A stretch of 25,620 bases of DNA from a virus: positions 1-25,620 of IMG/VR virus record IMGVR_UViG_3300042691_044486. The stretch is one strand, 5' to 3'. This document shows, in pieces, positions 1-6,654 of this stretch. The position numbers and the translations under genes were made by a program. Numbering within the stretch: position 1 is the stretch's first letter; each line of letters opens with the position of its first letter. The notes beneath the pieces were generated by a model. That model searched no databases, was not told where the DNA came from, and saw only the letters and a list, made by a program, of their open reading frames with translations.

Positions 1-295
1 CTCTTATTTCAAGTGGTATGAAATTGAAATTCAATGCAAGAATAATTTTCAAGTCTCTAATTTGTTTAAATCCCACAACAAAAACCGGTGAGTATTTCAT
101 CCAATTTGAAGGATCTTGATAGTGAAAAAAATAAAATCTACCAGTAGTTATATCAGAAATAGAGATTGCAGTGCACATATCATCAGATTTTGAATACTTA
201 TCAACCATAAAAATCACATTACTCTTATAAAAATCTACTATATTTTTACCAAAAACTTTCTGATTAAGTTTTATCCTTTCTTGTAGAGCACCCAT
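1..295 (-). CDS. Conserved phage protein of unknown function, 3' end cut off by window edge
   Basis: The minus-strand frame opens with ATG at 295-293 and stays open to base 1, giving about 98 residues and no stop, so the C terminus lies outside the window. The visible protein begins MGALQERIKLNQKVFGKN. It later has an aromatic stretch (FYFFHYQDPSNW), a YSPVFVVGFK segment and, near the edge, ALNFNFIPLEIR. This pattern of an aromatic strand, a short loop and 'lNxNfIPLe.R' recalls small conserved proteins of large T4-like phages that have no assigned role; that is a family impression only. Its ATG overlaps the plus-strand CATG, and the palindromic box at 299-308 lies three bases upstream of the start. 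No signal peptide or membrane segment is visible. Real coding status is likely; function is unknown. Confidence 0.6.
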   Translation of the reverse strand, partial: MGALQERIKLNQKVFGKNIVDFYKSNVIFMVDKYSKSDDMCTAISISDITTGRFYFFHYQDPSNWMKYSPVFVVGFKQIRDLKIILALNFNFIPLEIR

Positions 296-298
296 GTC

Positions 299-308
299 AA
301 TATATATT
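299..308. promoter_or_regulatory. Palindromic AATATATATT box shared by two divergent genes
   Basis: AATATATATT at 299-308 is a perfect palindrome. On the plus strand it is followed by AGG and then ATG (312) of the gp4 homologue. On the minus strand it is followed by GAC and then ATG (295) of the left-edge gene. The three-base spacing is identical on both sides. It resembles a T4 late-promoter TATAAATA box recognised by gp55. If so, both mRNAs would begin at or next to their start codons. Confidence 0.45.
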
Positions 309-311
309 AGG

Positions 312-845
312 ATGTTAAACAGTGCACCCAAAAATAGTAACTACCATCAAGGAAATTTCATTCCAACACACACTCAAAAAGTCTTAAAATTAAATTCTCA
401 AGGTGGTGTTTATTATAGAAGTTCTTGGGAATTGAAAATAATGACTTGGTTAGATGCTAATGATAAAATAGTTAAGTGGGGCTCAGAGTGTATCACAATT
501 CCATATCAATTAACCCATTATGATAAAGGTGATATCAGAATTAAAAGTCACAATTATTATCCAGACTTTTATTATGAAATAGAACAAGGAGAGGGAATTA
601 CTAAAAAGGTAATTGCTGAAGTGAAACCGATGAAAGAATATAAAATGGTTTTGAGTCTACAAGAAAAAAAACTTCAAGTACCTGATTCTAAAAGTTCGAT
701 AAAGAAATTAAAAAATTTTGAGTACGATCTAAAAATGGCTCAAAAAAACAGTGAGAAATGGAAAACGATGATTAAATACTGTGAAAAAAAAGGATGGAAT
801 TTTATAATCATAACTGAAGATCACCTTAAAAGATTCAACCTCTAA
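312..845 (+). CDS. 4: T4 gp4-like head completion protein (nuclease-fold)
   Basis: Homologue of T4 gp4 (also called gp50), which acts late in head assembly so that filled heads can accept tails. Its fold resembles a TnsA-type nuclease. The match is recognisable through YRSSWELKIMTWLDAN, then KWGSECITIPY, then YYPDFYYEI and VIAEVKP. T4 has the same order: YRSNWE, WGSE, IPY, a D-x-x-hydrophobic strand and IEIKPKKE. The C terminus keeps the KWKTMIKYCEKKGWNFIIITED block. The conserved D and E/K residues of the PDFYYEI...AEVKP strand pair are the expected metal-site positions. The frame is also open from an ATG at 294, six codons earlier. The ATG at 312 is preferred because the promoter-like palindrome at 299-308 would otherwise lie inside the gene. 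The 3' end overlaps the convergent minus-strand gene by 11 bases. At about 177 residues it is slightly longer than T4 gp4. Confidence 0.85.
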   Translation: MLNSAPKNSNYHQGNFIPTHTQKVLKLNSQGGVYYRSSWELKIMTWLDANDKIVKWGSECITIPYQLTHYDKGDIRIKSHNYYPDFYYEIEQGEGITKKVIAEVKPMKEYKMVLSLQEKKLQVPDSKSSIKKLKNFEYDLKMAQKNSEKWKTMIKYCEKKGWNFIIITEDHLKRFNL

Positions 846-1137
846 TAAGACAAAGTGTACACATTTTAATGATACAATAAAGAATATCCCTTCTCATATT
901 AAATGGATCTAAAAAGAACCATCTAACCACTAATAGAAGTGATAGAGTAGCTCCTAACCAGAAATTTGTAAAAAATAAAAATACTACCCATCCGAAGTAT
1001 AATATCATCGATGCGAAATAAACCGAATCGAGGATAACTAGTAATCTATTTGTATAATTTCTATTTTTAACATCAGTCAAAAGACGATTCCTAGAAAAAA
1101 TATAATAAATAGTAACTAAAAAGAAGTAAAAGTTCAT
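835..1137 (-). CDS. Small multi-pass membrane protein, function unknown
   Basis: A 100-residue frame. It has hydrophobic segments at about residues 2-14, 33-56 and 58-76, separated by basic patches (SRNRLLTDVKNRNYTNR and FNMRRD), so it is probably an inner-membrane protein with two or three spans. The start ATG at 1137-1135 overlaps the stop of the upstream gene (1134-1136) as ATGA, which indicates translational coupling with that gene. The stop lies inside the 3' end of the convergent gp4 gene. A two- or three-span phage membrane protein could be a holin, antiholin or superinfection-exclusion protein. Nothing in the sequence decides between these and no family was recognised. Confidence 0.55.
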   Translation of the reverse strand: MNFYFFLVTIYYIFSRNRLLTDVKNRNYTNRLLVILDSVYFASMILYFGWVVFLFFTNFWLGATLSLLLVVRWFFLDPFNMRRDILYCIIKMCTLCLIRG

Positions 1138-1433
1138 GTATTTGGTTTAAATATAATTTCTTCTAGTGAAATCAAGTTATTTTTTTCAATTTCAGTAAGT
1201 CTTAAATTTTTACTATCTAATAATTTTGAGTATAGATTGTCGGAAACAAATGCCTCGACCGTTGTTCCTACTATTCTCTCATAACTACTAGGAATTTTAG
1301 GAGTTCTTGAGTCATAAACACCTTTCAAATATGAATCTCTTTCACTTTCAGAGACATGTATCGAGCAACCATCTTGTAATATTATTCCATTTCTAGAGGA
1401 CTCTTCCCATAATTGTAAAACACACTTATTCAT
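1134..1433 (-). CDS. Small conserved soluble phage protein, function unknown
   Basis: A 99-residue frame starting with ATG at 1433-1431. It begins MNKCVLQLWEESSRNGIILQDGC, continues with SESERDSYLKGVYDSRTPKIPSSYERIVG and ends with LRLTEIEKNNLISLEEIIF. It is mixed charged/hydrophobic with no membrane span or signal peptide. The block order looks like a small protein seen repeatedly in T4-like phages without an assigned function; that is an impression from memory, not a search. It is the first gene of a two-gene unit, coupled to the following membrane protein by an ATGA overlap. A TGTATATTA element at about 1452-1462 on the minus strand could be its promoter. Confidence 0.6.
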   Translation of the reverse strand: MNKCVLQLWEESSRNGIILQDGCSIHVSESERDSYLKGVYDSRTPKIPSSYERIVGTTVEAFVSDNLYSKLLDSKNLRLTEIEKNNLISLEEIIFKPNT

Positions 1434-1471
1434 AAATTAACAATTTTCAAACTAATATACAAAAAAAATTA

Positions 1472-2509
1472 CTATTTGTTTGATTGAAAATACTTCAAAT
1501 CATACTCAACCATTTCTCTACAAAGCTCCTCTACTTCATACTTTGGTCTCCAACCAAGTACTTCATACGCTTTAGTTGAATCTCCTATAAGTAGATCAAC
1601 TTCGGTAGGTCTAAAATACCTCTCATCAACTGAAACTAGAACTTTACCTGTTTTTCTATCAACACCGACCTCGTCAATTCCAGATCCTTGCCAATCAATA
1701 TCTATATTTACAAATTTGAAAGCCATAGTAGTAAAATCTCTAACTGATATTTTTTTACCAGTAGATAAAACAAAGTCGTCAGGATTTGAATGTTGCATCA
1801 TAAGCCACATACCTTCAACATAATCCTTTGAGTGGCCCCAATCTCTCTCAGCTGAAAGATTTCCAAGTAGCAATCTATCTTCAAGTCCTAATTTTATTTT
1901 AGCAACAGCTTGTGTGATTTTTTTTGTTACAAATGTCTCTCCTCTTAGTGGAGACTCATGATTAAATAGTATGCCGCTACAAGCAAAAATTCCATAAGCT
2001 TCTCTGTAATTTACAGTAATCCAATGTGAGTATAATTTTGCCACCCCGTAAGGACTTCTAGGATAGAATGGTGTAGTTTCTTTTTGAGGGATTTCTTGTA
2101 CCAAACCAAACATTTCACTAGTTGAGGCTTGATAAAACTTAGTCTTTTTTTCAAGTCCCAAAATTCTTATTGCCTCTAAAATTCTAAGGGTTCCAATAGC
2201 ATCAGCGTTTGCAGTATATTCGGGAGTTTCAAAAGATACCTTAACGTGTGATTGTGCGGCGAGATTATAAATTTCATCTGGTTGAACTTCTTGAATAATT
2301 CTAATCAGGTTAGTTGAATCAGTGAGATCTCCATAATGTAAGAAAAATGACTCTCTCTGTGTCTCATAAAGATGGTCTATTCTTGATGTATTAAAAGAGG
2401 AACTTCTTCTTTTAATTCCATGAACAATATAATTTTTAGACAATAGTAACTCAGCTAAGTATTTACCATCTTGTCCCGTGATTCCAGTGATAAGTGCAAT
2501 TTTTTTCAT
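1472..2509 (-). CDS. gmd: GDP-mannose 4,6-dehydratase
   Basis: NADP-dependent enzyme of the short-chain dehydrogenase/reductase superfamily. It converts GDP-D-mannose to GDP-4-keto-6-deoxy-mannose, the first committed step toward GDP-fucose, GDP-rhamnose, colitose or perosamine. The Rossmann motif GITGQDG is at residues 9-15. The GMD basic stretch [18 protein letters not shown] is at about 31-48, followed by YGDLTDS and NLAAQSHV. The catalytic set is complete: T130 and E132 in STSEMFG, and Y154 and K158 in YGVAK. The family block [17 protein letters not shown] follows. At 345 residues it is full length for the family and looks functional. No partner sugar gene (fucose synthase, RMD, glycosyltransferase) lies in the window. 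It may feed host sugar-nucleotide pools, modify surface glycans or decorate virion proteins; the choice is inference. Confidence 0.95.
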   Translation of the reverse strand: MKKIALITGITGQDGKYLAELLLSKNYIVHGIKRRSSSFNTSRIDHLYETQRESFFLHYGDLTDSTNLIRIIQEVQPDEIYNLAAQSHVKVSFETPEYTANADAIGTLRILEAIRILGLEKKTKFYQASTSEMFGLVQEIPQKETTPFYPRSPYGVAKLYSHWITVNYREAYGIFACSGILFNHESPLRGETFVTKKITQAVAKIKLGLEDRLLLGNLSAERDWGHSKDYVEGMWLMMQHSNPDDFVLSTGKKISVRDFTTMAFKFVNIDIDWQGSGIDEVGVDRKTGKVLVSVDERYFRPTEVDLLIGDSTKAYEVLGWRPKYEVEELCREMVEYDLKYFQSNK

Positions 2510-2542
2510 AATTTTTATACATCTAAGACTTAAAATGTTTTA

Positions 2543-2560
2543 AAAAATTTATATATATCA
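2543..2560. promoter_or_regulatory. Divergent TATATATA box between gmd and the YkuD-like gene
   Basis: The 71-base gap between the two divergent starts (2509 and 2581) contains TATATATAT at 2550-2558. On the minus strand it reads as TATATATAAAT and can serve gmd. On the plus strand it lies about 22 bases before the ATG at 2581. A second element, TATAAAAAT, sits directly before the gmd start. Assigned as a promoter by its resemblance to T4 late boxes and by its recurrence in this window. Confidence 0.4.
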
Positions 2561-2580
2561 GTAAATCAATAAATTTTACC

Positions 2581-3189
2581 ATGTGTTATACAAGAGAACA
2601 AATTGAGAAAGCAGTGAAAAATAAAGGATATGTTTGGTTCGAGGATGAATCAAATAAATCTTATGATGTCAATATAGTCGGAGTTAGAAATAACCAATCA
2701 CAAGTATCTGATAAGGTTACTAATGTATTCGATGATTGTTTAACCATAACTTTTAAAGATGAGTCAGGTAAATGGCAGTTCTATTGTTGGAATGCAACTA
2801 CTGATCCTGGAAAAAAAGGTGTGCAACAATTTACAAATAAAAAAGGCGTAGCTAGATTAGTACCAAATCAATACAGAAGTGTTTACCAAATTGATAAACA
2901 TCAATCTAAATACTGGGCATTATGTCAAAGAAACGGTGAAGTTAGTGTGTGGAGAGATAAAAATAAAGACTTAGTATTTGAAGAGAAAGTGGTCGATACT
3001 GGTTATTTTGGAATCAATATTCATAAGGCTGGTCAAGATACAACTTGGGTAGAAAATTGGAGTGAAGGGTGTCAAGTATTTAAAAGAGTTAAAGACTTTG
3101 ATCAATTTATGTTAATTTGTAAAAAAGCCTCTAAAATACATGGGAATAAATTTACCTACACTCTAATTGAATCAACTGATATAGTTTGA
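2581..3189 (+). CDS. YkuD-like (L,D-transpeptidase fold) probable endolysin or cell-wall enzyme
   Basis: A 202-residue protein. Its C-terminal half holds the signature GINIHKAG (H148), followed after 13 residues by the block WSEGCQVF (S161, G163, C164). The arrangement H...(S/T)xGC is the catalytic histidine/cysteine pattern of YkuD-type L,D-transpeptidases. The expected HGC histidine is replaced by E162. The preceding segment (DECLTITFKD-like strand, WQFYCWNATTDPGK, LVPNQYRSVYQI, ALCQRNGEVSVWRDKNKD) matches a phage family in which the chain is all-beta before the catalytic loop. No signal peptide or membrane span is present, so release would need a holin or exclusion from the phage particle. 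A role in cutting or modifying peptide stems of peptidoglycan is inferred. Phage proteins of this type are plausible endolysins, but no activity can be read from sequence. The last 34 bases overlap the convergent homing endonuclease gene. Confidence 0.65.
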   Translation: MCYTREQIEKAVKNKGYVWFEDESNKSYDVNIVGVRNNQSQVSDKVTNVFDDCLTITFKDESGKWQFYCWNATTDPGKKGVQQFTNKKGVARLVPNQYRSVYQIDKHQSKYWALCQRNGEVSVWRDKNKDLVFEEKVVDTGYFGINIHKAGQDTTWVENWSEGCQVFKRVKDFDQFMLICKKASKIHGNKFTYTLIESTDIV

Positions 3190-4712
3190 TTTTGAGTGTC
3201 ATTTTTTCGATAGATCCACTTTTTAAGTCCGCATCCCCAGATTCTCCAGTATTTAAGATTCTGTAATATTTCATTTTCTGATAAATTTGAGTCATGTCCC
3301 ATTTTAACAAGTCTCTTTTTGTTAAAATTAAATCTATGTTTTCTAACCCCATCGACAACTCTCCAGTAATTAACTTGAGTGTCGTGCACAAATTTGAATC
3401 CTAATTTATCATACATATCACCTGTAAAAATAGAAGAGTCACTAAAAGATTCTATAATTGAATATTCATAATTATTAATATAATACTTAAAAAGCTTTGA
3501 AGAGGCTCCGACTACTGATAAATTTATTCTATTACAAAATCTAACTAATTCTGTATCTTTTCTTTTCTTTCCAAATGTCATTAGACTGACTAATTCGTCT
3601 TGATAGAATAGACCTAGATTTATACTTGAATTACTGTATCCTTGTATATGATTTTGATTTAAAAATTCTCTAACTATTTTCGGACTTTTAACAACTCTAA
3701 TTTCACACTGTCTGGCATAGATTTTATTACTAATTTTAGAAATTCTATTTAAAATAATTGACTTAATTATTTCCTTTTTATATACCCAATCATCTTCCCA
3801 TATATGTACAAGCGATATTCCTCTTTTATTACACTCTTTTGTCTTATTTAAATGATAATATTTATCTTTATAAATTTCAGAATGCCAATAAACACCGTTA
3901 AATTCAAAAGCTAAATTTAAACTTGGTATAAAAACATCAAGAGACATTGGTGGTATTATTTCATAAGAATTAGATATAAATTCGACACCACATTCTTTCA
4001 AAAATTGACTTAGTTCAATTTCTCTACCTGAAACCAACTGGTCTACTGGGTTACAGTTTGTACAAATGATGTTATTATTTCTAGTTCTATCATTTAATGT
4101 TCCAATAAAAATTGTAAATTCAGAACTACAAACTTTATGAAATATTTTAAAATTTCTATCAATTGTGTAATCTAAAACCTCATATTCATCAGAGAGTGAA
4201 CTTCTAAACTTTTCTATTGAATTTAATTGTTTGAATTTAATTTCTGAGATCTGTTTTTTTATTTCTTCTGACTTTGACACATTATCCACACCATACTTAT
4301 GTAAACAGGTTTTTTTGTACTTATTTTTATACTCCTCAGTTTTTGAGTAGTGTTCAACTCCATATTTTTTTAAAACGGATTCTTTCAAGATGTTTTTTAC
4401 TACATCTGACTTCATTGGATTATCAACTCCGTACTTTTCAATATTCGTACTTTTAGACTTTATCCCTTTACAAGAAACACAAAAGTAAGATTCTTTAAAT
4501 CCTTGAGTATAAGAATAGTAGAATCTAAATTCCATAGAAATTATAGATTCACAATTATCACATTTACAGTCTATTTTTACTGGTGAACCCGGTGTTAAGT
4601 GAGTTGTTAGAACTTCACACTCTTTACCAACCTCTATATCATATCCTAATTTTTTATAAAAAGACAAATTTCTTGGATGACCCTTTACAATTATGGATTC
4701 GTTTACAATCAT
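3156..4712 (-). CDS. Free-standing homing endonuclease, Vsr-like/EDxHD-type nuclease with KYGV repeats
   Basis: A 518-residue protein built from modules. An N-terminal zinc-ribbon-like pair is at C51-x2-C54 and C78-x2-C81. Three NUMOD-like repeats of the form KYGV(D/E)NxxKS follow at about residues 93, 116 and 139, and probably bind DNA. CTNC at 217-220 follows. The nuclease core is LDVFIPSLNLAFEFNGVYWHSE (D259, E270, H277), followed by ISLVHIWEDDW. This resembles the Vsr/MutH-like fold of phage homing endonucleases such as I-Bth0305I. The C-terminal third (FLNQNHIQGY, LVSLMTFGKKR, FCNR, GDMYDKLGFKF) looks like a GNAT-type domain. It has a close paralogue at 20338-22032. It sits immediately downstream of the gp55 homologue, a typical free-standing intergenic insertion. 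TATATATTATAAA at 4718-4730 gives it its own promoter-like box, five bases before ATG. Confidence 0.85.
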   Translation of the reverse strand: MIVNESIIVKGHPRNLSFYKKLGYDIEVGKECEVLTTHLTPGSPVKIDCKCDNCESIISMEFRFYYSYTQGFKESYFCVSCKGIKSKSTNIEKYGVDNPMKSDVVKNILKESVLKKYGVEHYSKTEEYKNKYKKTCLHKYGVDNVSKSEEIKKQISEIKFKQLNSIEKFRSSLSDEYEVLDYTIDRNFKIFHKVCSSEFTIFIGTLNDRTRNNNIICTNCNPVDQLVSGREIELSQFLKECGVEFISNSYEIIPPMSLDVFIPSLNLAFEFNGVYWHSEIYKDKYYHLNKTKECNKRGISLVHIWEDDWVYKKEIIKSIILNRISKISNKIYARQCEIRVVKSPKIVREFLNQNHIQGYSNSSINLGLFYQDELVSLMTFGKKRKDTELVRFCNRINLSVVGASSKLFKYYINNYEYSIIESFSDSSIFTGDMYDKLGFKFVHDTQVNYWRVVDGVRKHRFNFNKKRLVKMGHDSNLSENEILQNLKYWRIWGCGLKKWIYRKNDTQNQTISVDSIRV

Positions 4713-4717
4713 GTATG

Positions 4718-4730
4718 TATATATTATAAA
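4718..4730 (-). promoter_or_regulatory. TATAATATATA box upstream of homing endonuclease
   Basis: On the minus strand the sequence reads TTTATAATATATACATACATG in two blocks, with the ATG at 4712. The A/T box ends about five bases before the start codon. It matches the spacing seen at 299-308, 7677-7682 and 8680-8694, and may let the homing gene be expressed independently of gp55. Confidence 0.35.
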
Positions 4731-4747
4731 CCTTTAGCTACTATTCT

Positions 4748-5113
4748 TTACAAGGAATGTAGACCCTGTCCGTCATTTGATCCCTCAATAGATATCAATT
4801 TGATTAAATTTTCGTTATCTCCCTTCTTTTTGTAGATTTCGTTAAATCCCTTGGCGATTCCTCTTTTAAATACTTCAGTAAAATAAGCAAAAGCATTAAC
4901 TGATTTTTCTTCATTAAAATTATACCAATTCTGGAACATATCTAAAAGACCAGATTGATAACAATCATTTTTATCATCATTAGACCAATAACGCATTTTT
5001 TTAATAGTTTCTTTGGCTAATATTTCCAACATTTTTTCAGCTTTTCTAGTAAGTCTACCCTGAGCTTTTGAGACGATCATCTCCACATAGAGATCTTTAT
5101 TATTTAAGTAAAT
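4748..5113 (-). CDS. 55: T4 gp55-like late-transcription sigma factor, apparent ATT start
   Basis: Small sigma factor of the T4 gp55 type. It binds host RNA polymerase and the sliding clamp and directs it to late promoters. The conserved core reads RYWSNDDKNDCYQSGLLDM, then FQNWYNFNEEKSVNAFAYFT, then EVFKRGIAKGFNEIYKKKG, parallel to region 2 of T4 gp55 (HNFDETKYKNPHAYITQ, FVQRIKKERKE). A conventional reading starts at GTG 5086 or ATG 5080. The open frame upstream, however, encodes I-Y-L-N-N-K-D-L-Y-V-E-M-I, which matches the N-terminal YVNNKELLQAII block of T4 gp55. The only candidate start before that block is ATT at 5113-5111, because the in-frame stop TAG at 5134-5132 closes the frame and no ATG, GTG or TTG intervenes. 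The protein (about 121 residues) is shorter than T4 gp55 (185). The end GQGLHSL could be the clamp-binding tail, which is speculative. Confidence 0.7.
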   Translation of the reverse strand: MYLNNKDLYVEMIVSKAQGRLTRKAEKMLEILAKETIKKMRYWSNDDKNDCYQSGLLDMFQNWYNFNEEKSVNAFAYFTEVFKRGIAKGFNEIYKKKGDNENLIKLISIEGSNDGQGLHSL

Positions 5114-5134
5114 GGCTTTTAATTTTTTTTTCTA

Positions 5135-5306
5135 ATAAAATTAAATAAATTTTATTTAACGCCTCATTTAAAATTAATTTTAGCTATTTTGAAGAGATTT
5201 TCTCTTAGAAGCTATTTACAAATTTTATATAATTTTAAGTCTAAAAGTTTTGAAAATAAAAAATCCTCAAAATTTGAGGATTTTTTATTTTTTTTATTTT
5301 TAAAAA
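5135..5306. other. Non-coding gap upstream of gp55, holding one terminator
   Basis: About 170 bases without a convincing gene. It contains a run of nine T (A9 on the minus strand, 5123-5131) just before the gp55 reading frame, strongly AT-rich sequence at 5136-5160, and the terminator hairpin at 5258-5286. The only minus-strand ATG (about 5167) runs into a stop after three codons. No clear TATATA box was found for gp55 here, in contrast to most other genes of the window. Confidence 0.5.
5258..5286 (-). terminator. Intrinsic terminator after the coiled-coil protein gene
   Basis: A6-TCCTCAAA-A-TTTGAGGA-T6 forms a perfect inverted repeat centred on base 5272, with A and T runs on both flanks. 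It lies 20 bases beyond the stop of the minus-strand gene at 5307. It is symmetric enough to work on either strand, but only minus-strand genes approach it. Confidence 0.75.
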
Positions 5307-6590
5307 TTAAAGTTTAATTCTTTCATTATATTGAAGTTCCTTTACAGCTTGTAATTCTACTGATAAAGAATCTTCTCTTTTCTTCAAATTACCCAAAGCT
5401 TGAACTAATACTTCGGATTCACCAATCATTTTGATTGATCCTTCGACTTTAGAAATATTGAATTGAACATCTTCTAATTTTAGAGTTATTTCTCTTTCTT
5501 TATCTTCAAGTCTTCTTTTAGTTACAAGTTCTTTTGAAAGTTTATTTTCATAAAAATAAGTCAAATCATAGTTCAATTCATTTCTAACCTCATTTACTAA
5601 TTCTATTGCTGAATCGTATTTAAAGAATGAATTGCCATATCTTTCATCACAACGATAAACGAATGTATTGCTCTTAAAATTAAATGCAAATACTTCTAAA
5701 GTAGGATTAATCAAGTTAGATATTCTCTTAACAACATCAAGTTCAACAAAAGAATCTAAATTCTTAGAAACTTCTACCAAAAGTGGATAAAAATTCTTAT
5801 TAACAATAGGAATTACTGGAGATGAGAATAAATTTTCAAGAGTTGTTTCTTCATTTAATTCATCATCATTAATAAATATTCCTCCTTTCGAAGTAACAGA
5901 AAGACCTACAGTTAAGTATTCGGAAATTCTAAAATCAATTCTGCTTTCATTTATTGTGCAAAATTGAAGAGCTGTTTGTAGAGATCTAAGTGTACGAAGT
6001 CTTTCTTCGTCTTTTACATTATTTTCTAAAAGTGTTTTTTCAATATTCTCATCTGTCAATAAAAACCAAGAATCTTTGATGAAACAAAGGTGACCTTCTT
6101 CAACTTGTTCAACAATTGTATAAACAGATTCGCCTTTACCACCACTCAAAAGATTGGTTTTTTGCTCAGGTGACTTAGATAAATTGTGAACAAATACTTT
6201 TATCTCTGGTACCCAATCATAAACAGCTAGCTCATTCAAAATTTTAGCCATTCTATCTTGATCTGTTTCAAGATTAATTGTTTGTAGTAAAACATTAATT
6301 GGTTGACGATACAACTCACCTTGATTTTTAGAATTAAGGACATTATATAAATTCTTCAATTCATAAAGAAGTTCATAATTTTTAATATCATCATTTAAAC
6401 TTTCTAAAAAAGTTTTAACTTGTTTATCATAAGTGAAAGGCTTTAGTTTTTCATTTAGTGAATTAATTATCTGCTTTTCTGATAACTCGTTAGTATAATT
6501 AAGGTGACCTTCAATAACATATTCAACGTCTGATTGTTCGAAAGACAATGATTTCTTGAAGTTAAACAGCTCAAGTTTAAGATTCTTCAT
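5307..6590 (-). CDS. Unrecognised protein with C-terminal coiled coil, possible virion component
   Basis: A 427-residue acidic, mostly helical protein that I do not recognise. The N-terminal part (residues 1-110) is helical, with LLYELKNLYNVLNSKNQ and LLQTINLETDQDRMAKILNEL. A middle mixed region carries GGKGESVYTIVEQVEEGHLCFIKDSWFLL at about 150-180 and YLTVGLSVTSKGGIFINDDEL. The last 70 residues (SKELVTKRRLEDKEREITLKLE onward, then SLSVELQAVKEL) have heptad-like spacing typical of a coiled coil. No signal peptide, transmembrane segment or catalytic motif is visible. It follows the gp15-like gene on the same strand with a 64-base gap and is closed by a strong terminator. Placement among morphogenesis genes hints at a structural, scaffold or core role, which is only an inference. 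A TTTATATAAAAAATA element at about 6602-6616 precedes its start. Confidence 0.6.
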   Translation of the reverse strand: MKNLKLELFNFKKSLSFEQSDVEYVIEGHLNYTNELSEKQIINSLNEKLKPFTYDKQVKTFLESLNDDIKNYELLYELKNLYNVLNSKNQGELYRQPINVLLQTINLETDQDRMAKILNELAVYDWVPEIKVFVHNLSKSPEQKTNLLSGGKGESVYTIVEQVEEGHLCFIKDSWFLLTDENIEKTLLENNVKDEERLRTLRSLQTALQFCTINESRIDFRISEYLTVGLSVTSKGGIFINDDELNEETTLENLFSSPVIPIVNKNFYPLLVEVSKNLDSFVELDVVKRISNLINPTLEVFAFNFKSNTFVYRCDERYGNSFFKYDSAIELVNEVRNELNYDLTYFYENKLSKELVTKRRLEDKEREITLKLEDVQFNISKVEGSIKMIGESEVLVQALGNLKKREDSLSVELQAVKELQYNERIKL

Positions 6591-6654
6591 ACTTTTTGTA
6601 TTTTATTTTTTATATAAACTATATATTACAATTAAAAACTCTTTTTTTTCTTTT

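Noticed and set aside
3152-3391. Minus-strand 79-residue frame inside the homing endonuclease
   Set aside because: It lies wholly within the nuclease gene in another frame and shows no conserved motif; it is a shadow of the real gene.
4270-4460. Repeated DNA segments inside the homing endonuclease as a possible CRISPR or tandem repeat
   Set aside because: The repetition is at protein level (KYGV-type motifs about 23 residues apart) and the DNA copies have diverged; there is no spacer-repeat structure.
5114-5306. Possible tRNA or small RNA in the gap upstream of gp55
   Set aside because: No cloverleaf or conserved T-loop sequence was seen; the gap is AT-rich and only the terminator hairpin is convincing.
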